Positions 13,276 to 13,531 of a stretch of 13,531 nt of DNA are shown piece after piece (position 1 is the first letter of the stretch; each line of letters begins with the position of its first letter). The DNA is taken from assembly GCA_021804305.1 (NCBI GenBank), contig JAJZKF010000009.1, forward strand, positions 1-13,531, in the 5' to 3' direction. Both the position numbers and the translations under genes were made by a program. A model generated the notes under the pieces. It saw nothing but the letters and a program-made list of their open reading frames with translations. It was not told where the DNA came from and searched no databases. Source of the stretch: Microcaldota archaeon (GTDB lineage: Archaea > Micrarchaeota > Micrarchaeia > Micrarchaeales > CABMGC01).

Positions 13276-13531
13276 ATGTCGATTGAGCTAGTTTTATTGG
13301 ACCTGGACGGTGTAATAAGGGACATCTCGGATCTGCTTTATGAGTGCCATAAGCGCAGCTTCGAGAGGTTCTACAGTCCATCTGATTTTGACAGGATATT
13401 CACAAAGAAGAACATCTGGAGGATGAAGGGCATAGGCAAGTACAACAAGCGGCCAGAGTCTATAAAGGCGGTAAAGGCCATACTCGATTCAAAGAAAGAC
13501 ATAAACCTAGACAAGATACTCCTAAGGCTCG
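13276..13531 (+). CDS. HAD-superfamily hydrolase (copy 3), N-terminal part
   Basis: The first 85 residues of a gene cut by the window end. Motif I is intact as LDLDGVIRD (8-16) with nucleophile Asp9 and acid Asp11. It is followed by LLYECHKR and NIWRMKGIGKYNKRPESI, which match LFYECHRR and DIWHFKGMGKFNNKRDSI of copy 1, so the two belong to one subfamily. Motifs II-IV lie beyond the window. The start ATG 13276 begins seven residues before the motif I strand, and the ATG at 13271 is in another frame that closes at once. It is divergent from the motif-I-less copy 2, so the two may be regulated together from the gap between them. The substrate is unknown. Confidence 0.87.
   Translation, partial: MSIELVLLDLDGVIRDISDLLYECHKRSFERFYSPSDFDRIFTKKNIWRMKGIGKYNKRPESIKAVKAILDSKKDINLDKILLRL

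Noticed and set aside
1..13531. CRISPR arrays, insertion sequences, toxin-antitoxin or defence genes
   Set aside because: No regularly spaced repeats, transposase motifs, terminal inverted repeats or known defence domains were seen. The window is mostly housekeeping and surface-glycan genes.

Overview
The window reads as chromosomal DNA of an archaeon. It carries archaeal-type versions of core genes: FtsZ, a one-helix Sec61-gamma/SecE, a short tyrosyl-tRNA synthetase of archaeal type, and an archaeal RqcH-like NFACT-R (DUF814) protein. Promoters look like TATA/box A elements close to start codons, and several genes appear leaderless. Base composition is near balanced, with heavy use of ATA (Ile) and AGG (Arg) codons. 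Gaps are very short and many genes are reduced in size, which fits a small-genome DPANN lineage. Micrarchaeota (ARMAN-2-like) is my best guess, but that is inference and not proven here. No CRISPR array, rRNA, tRNA or insertion sequence is visible, and no stretch over 300 bases lacks a gene.

Layout. 1-1564 (+): the C-terminal part of a polysaccharide/lipid flippase overlaps a dolichol-phosphate-mannose-synthase-like GT2 gene, so this is the end of a surface-glycan operon. 1570-4061 (-): a GNAT acetyltransferase, then CTP synthase. 4123-4644 (+): inorganic pyrophosphatase, divergent from pyrG across an unusually symmetric promoter. 4700-8007 (-): a tight four-gene unit, transcribed ftsZ, secE, NFACT-R, orphan coiled-coil protein. 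8107-8889 (+): a HAD hydrolase, tail-to-tail with a ZIP metal transporter (8886-9641, -). 9745-10800 (-): tyrS, divergent from an alpha/beta hydrolase and a sugar-phosphate nucleotidyltransferase (10855-12151, +). 12166-13107 (-): a second HAD-family gene. 13276-end (+): the start of a third.

How the genes relate. The GT2, flippase and sugar nucleotidyltransferase fit making and exporting glycans or glycolipids. CTP synthase supplies CTP, and pyrophosphatase pulls nucleotidyl-transfer reactions such as tRNA charging and sugar activation forward. The ftsZ unit combines division, the translocon and a ribosome-quality-control-like factor.

The most unusual part is the trio of related HAD genes. 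The middle copy has lost the catalytic motif I aspartate yet shares a perfect 51-bp coding tract, including motif IV, with the first copy in inverted orientation. This suggests local gene conversion between an active enzyme and a probable pseudoenzyme. Several divergent promoters also contain dyad or repeated hexamer elements that could be regulator sites.
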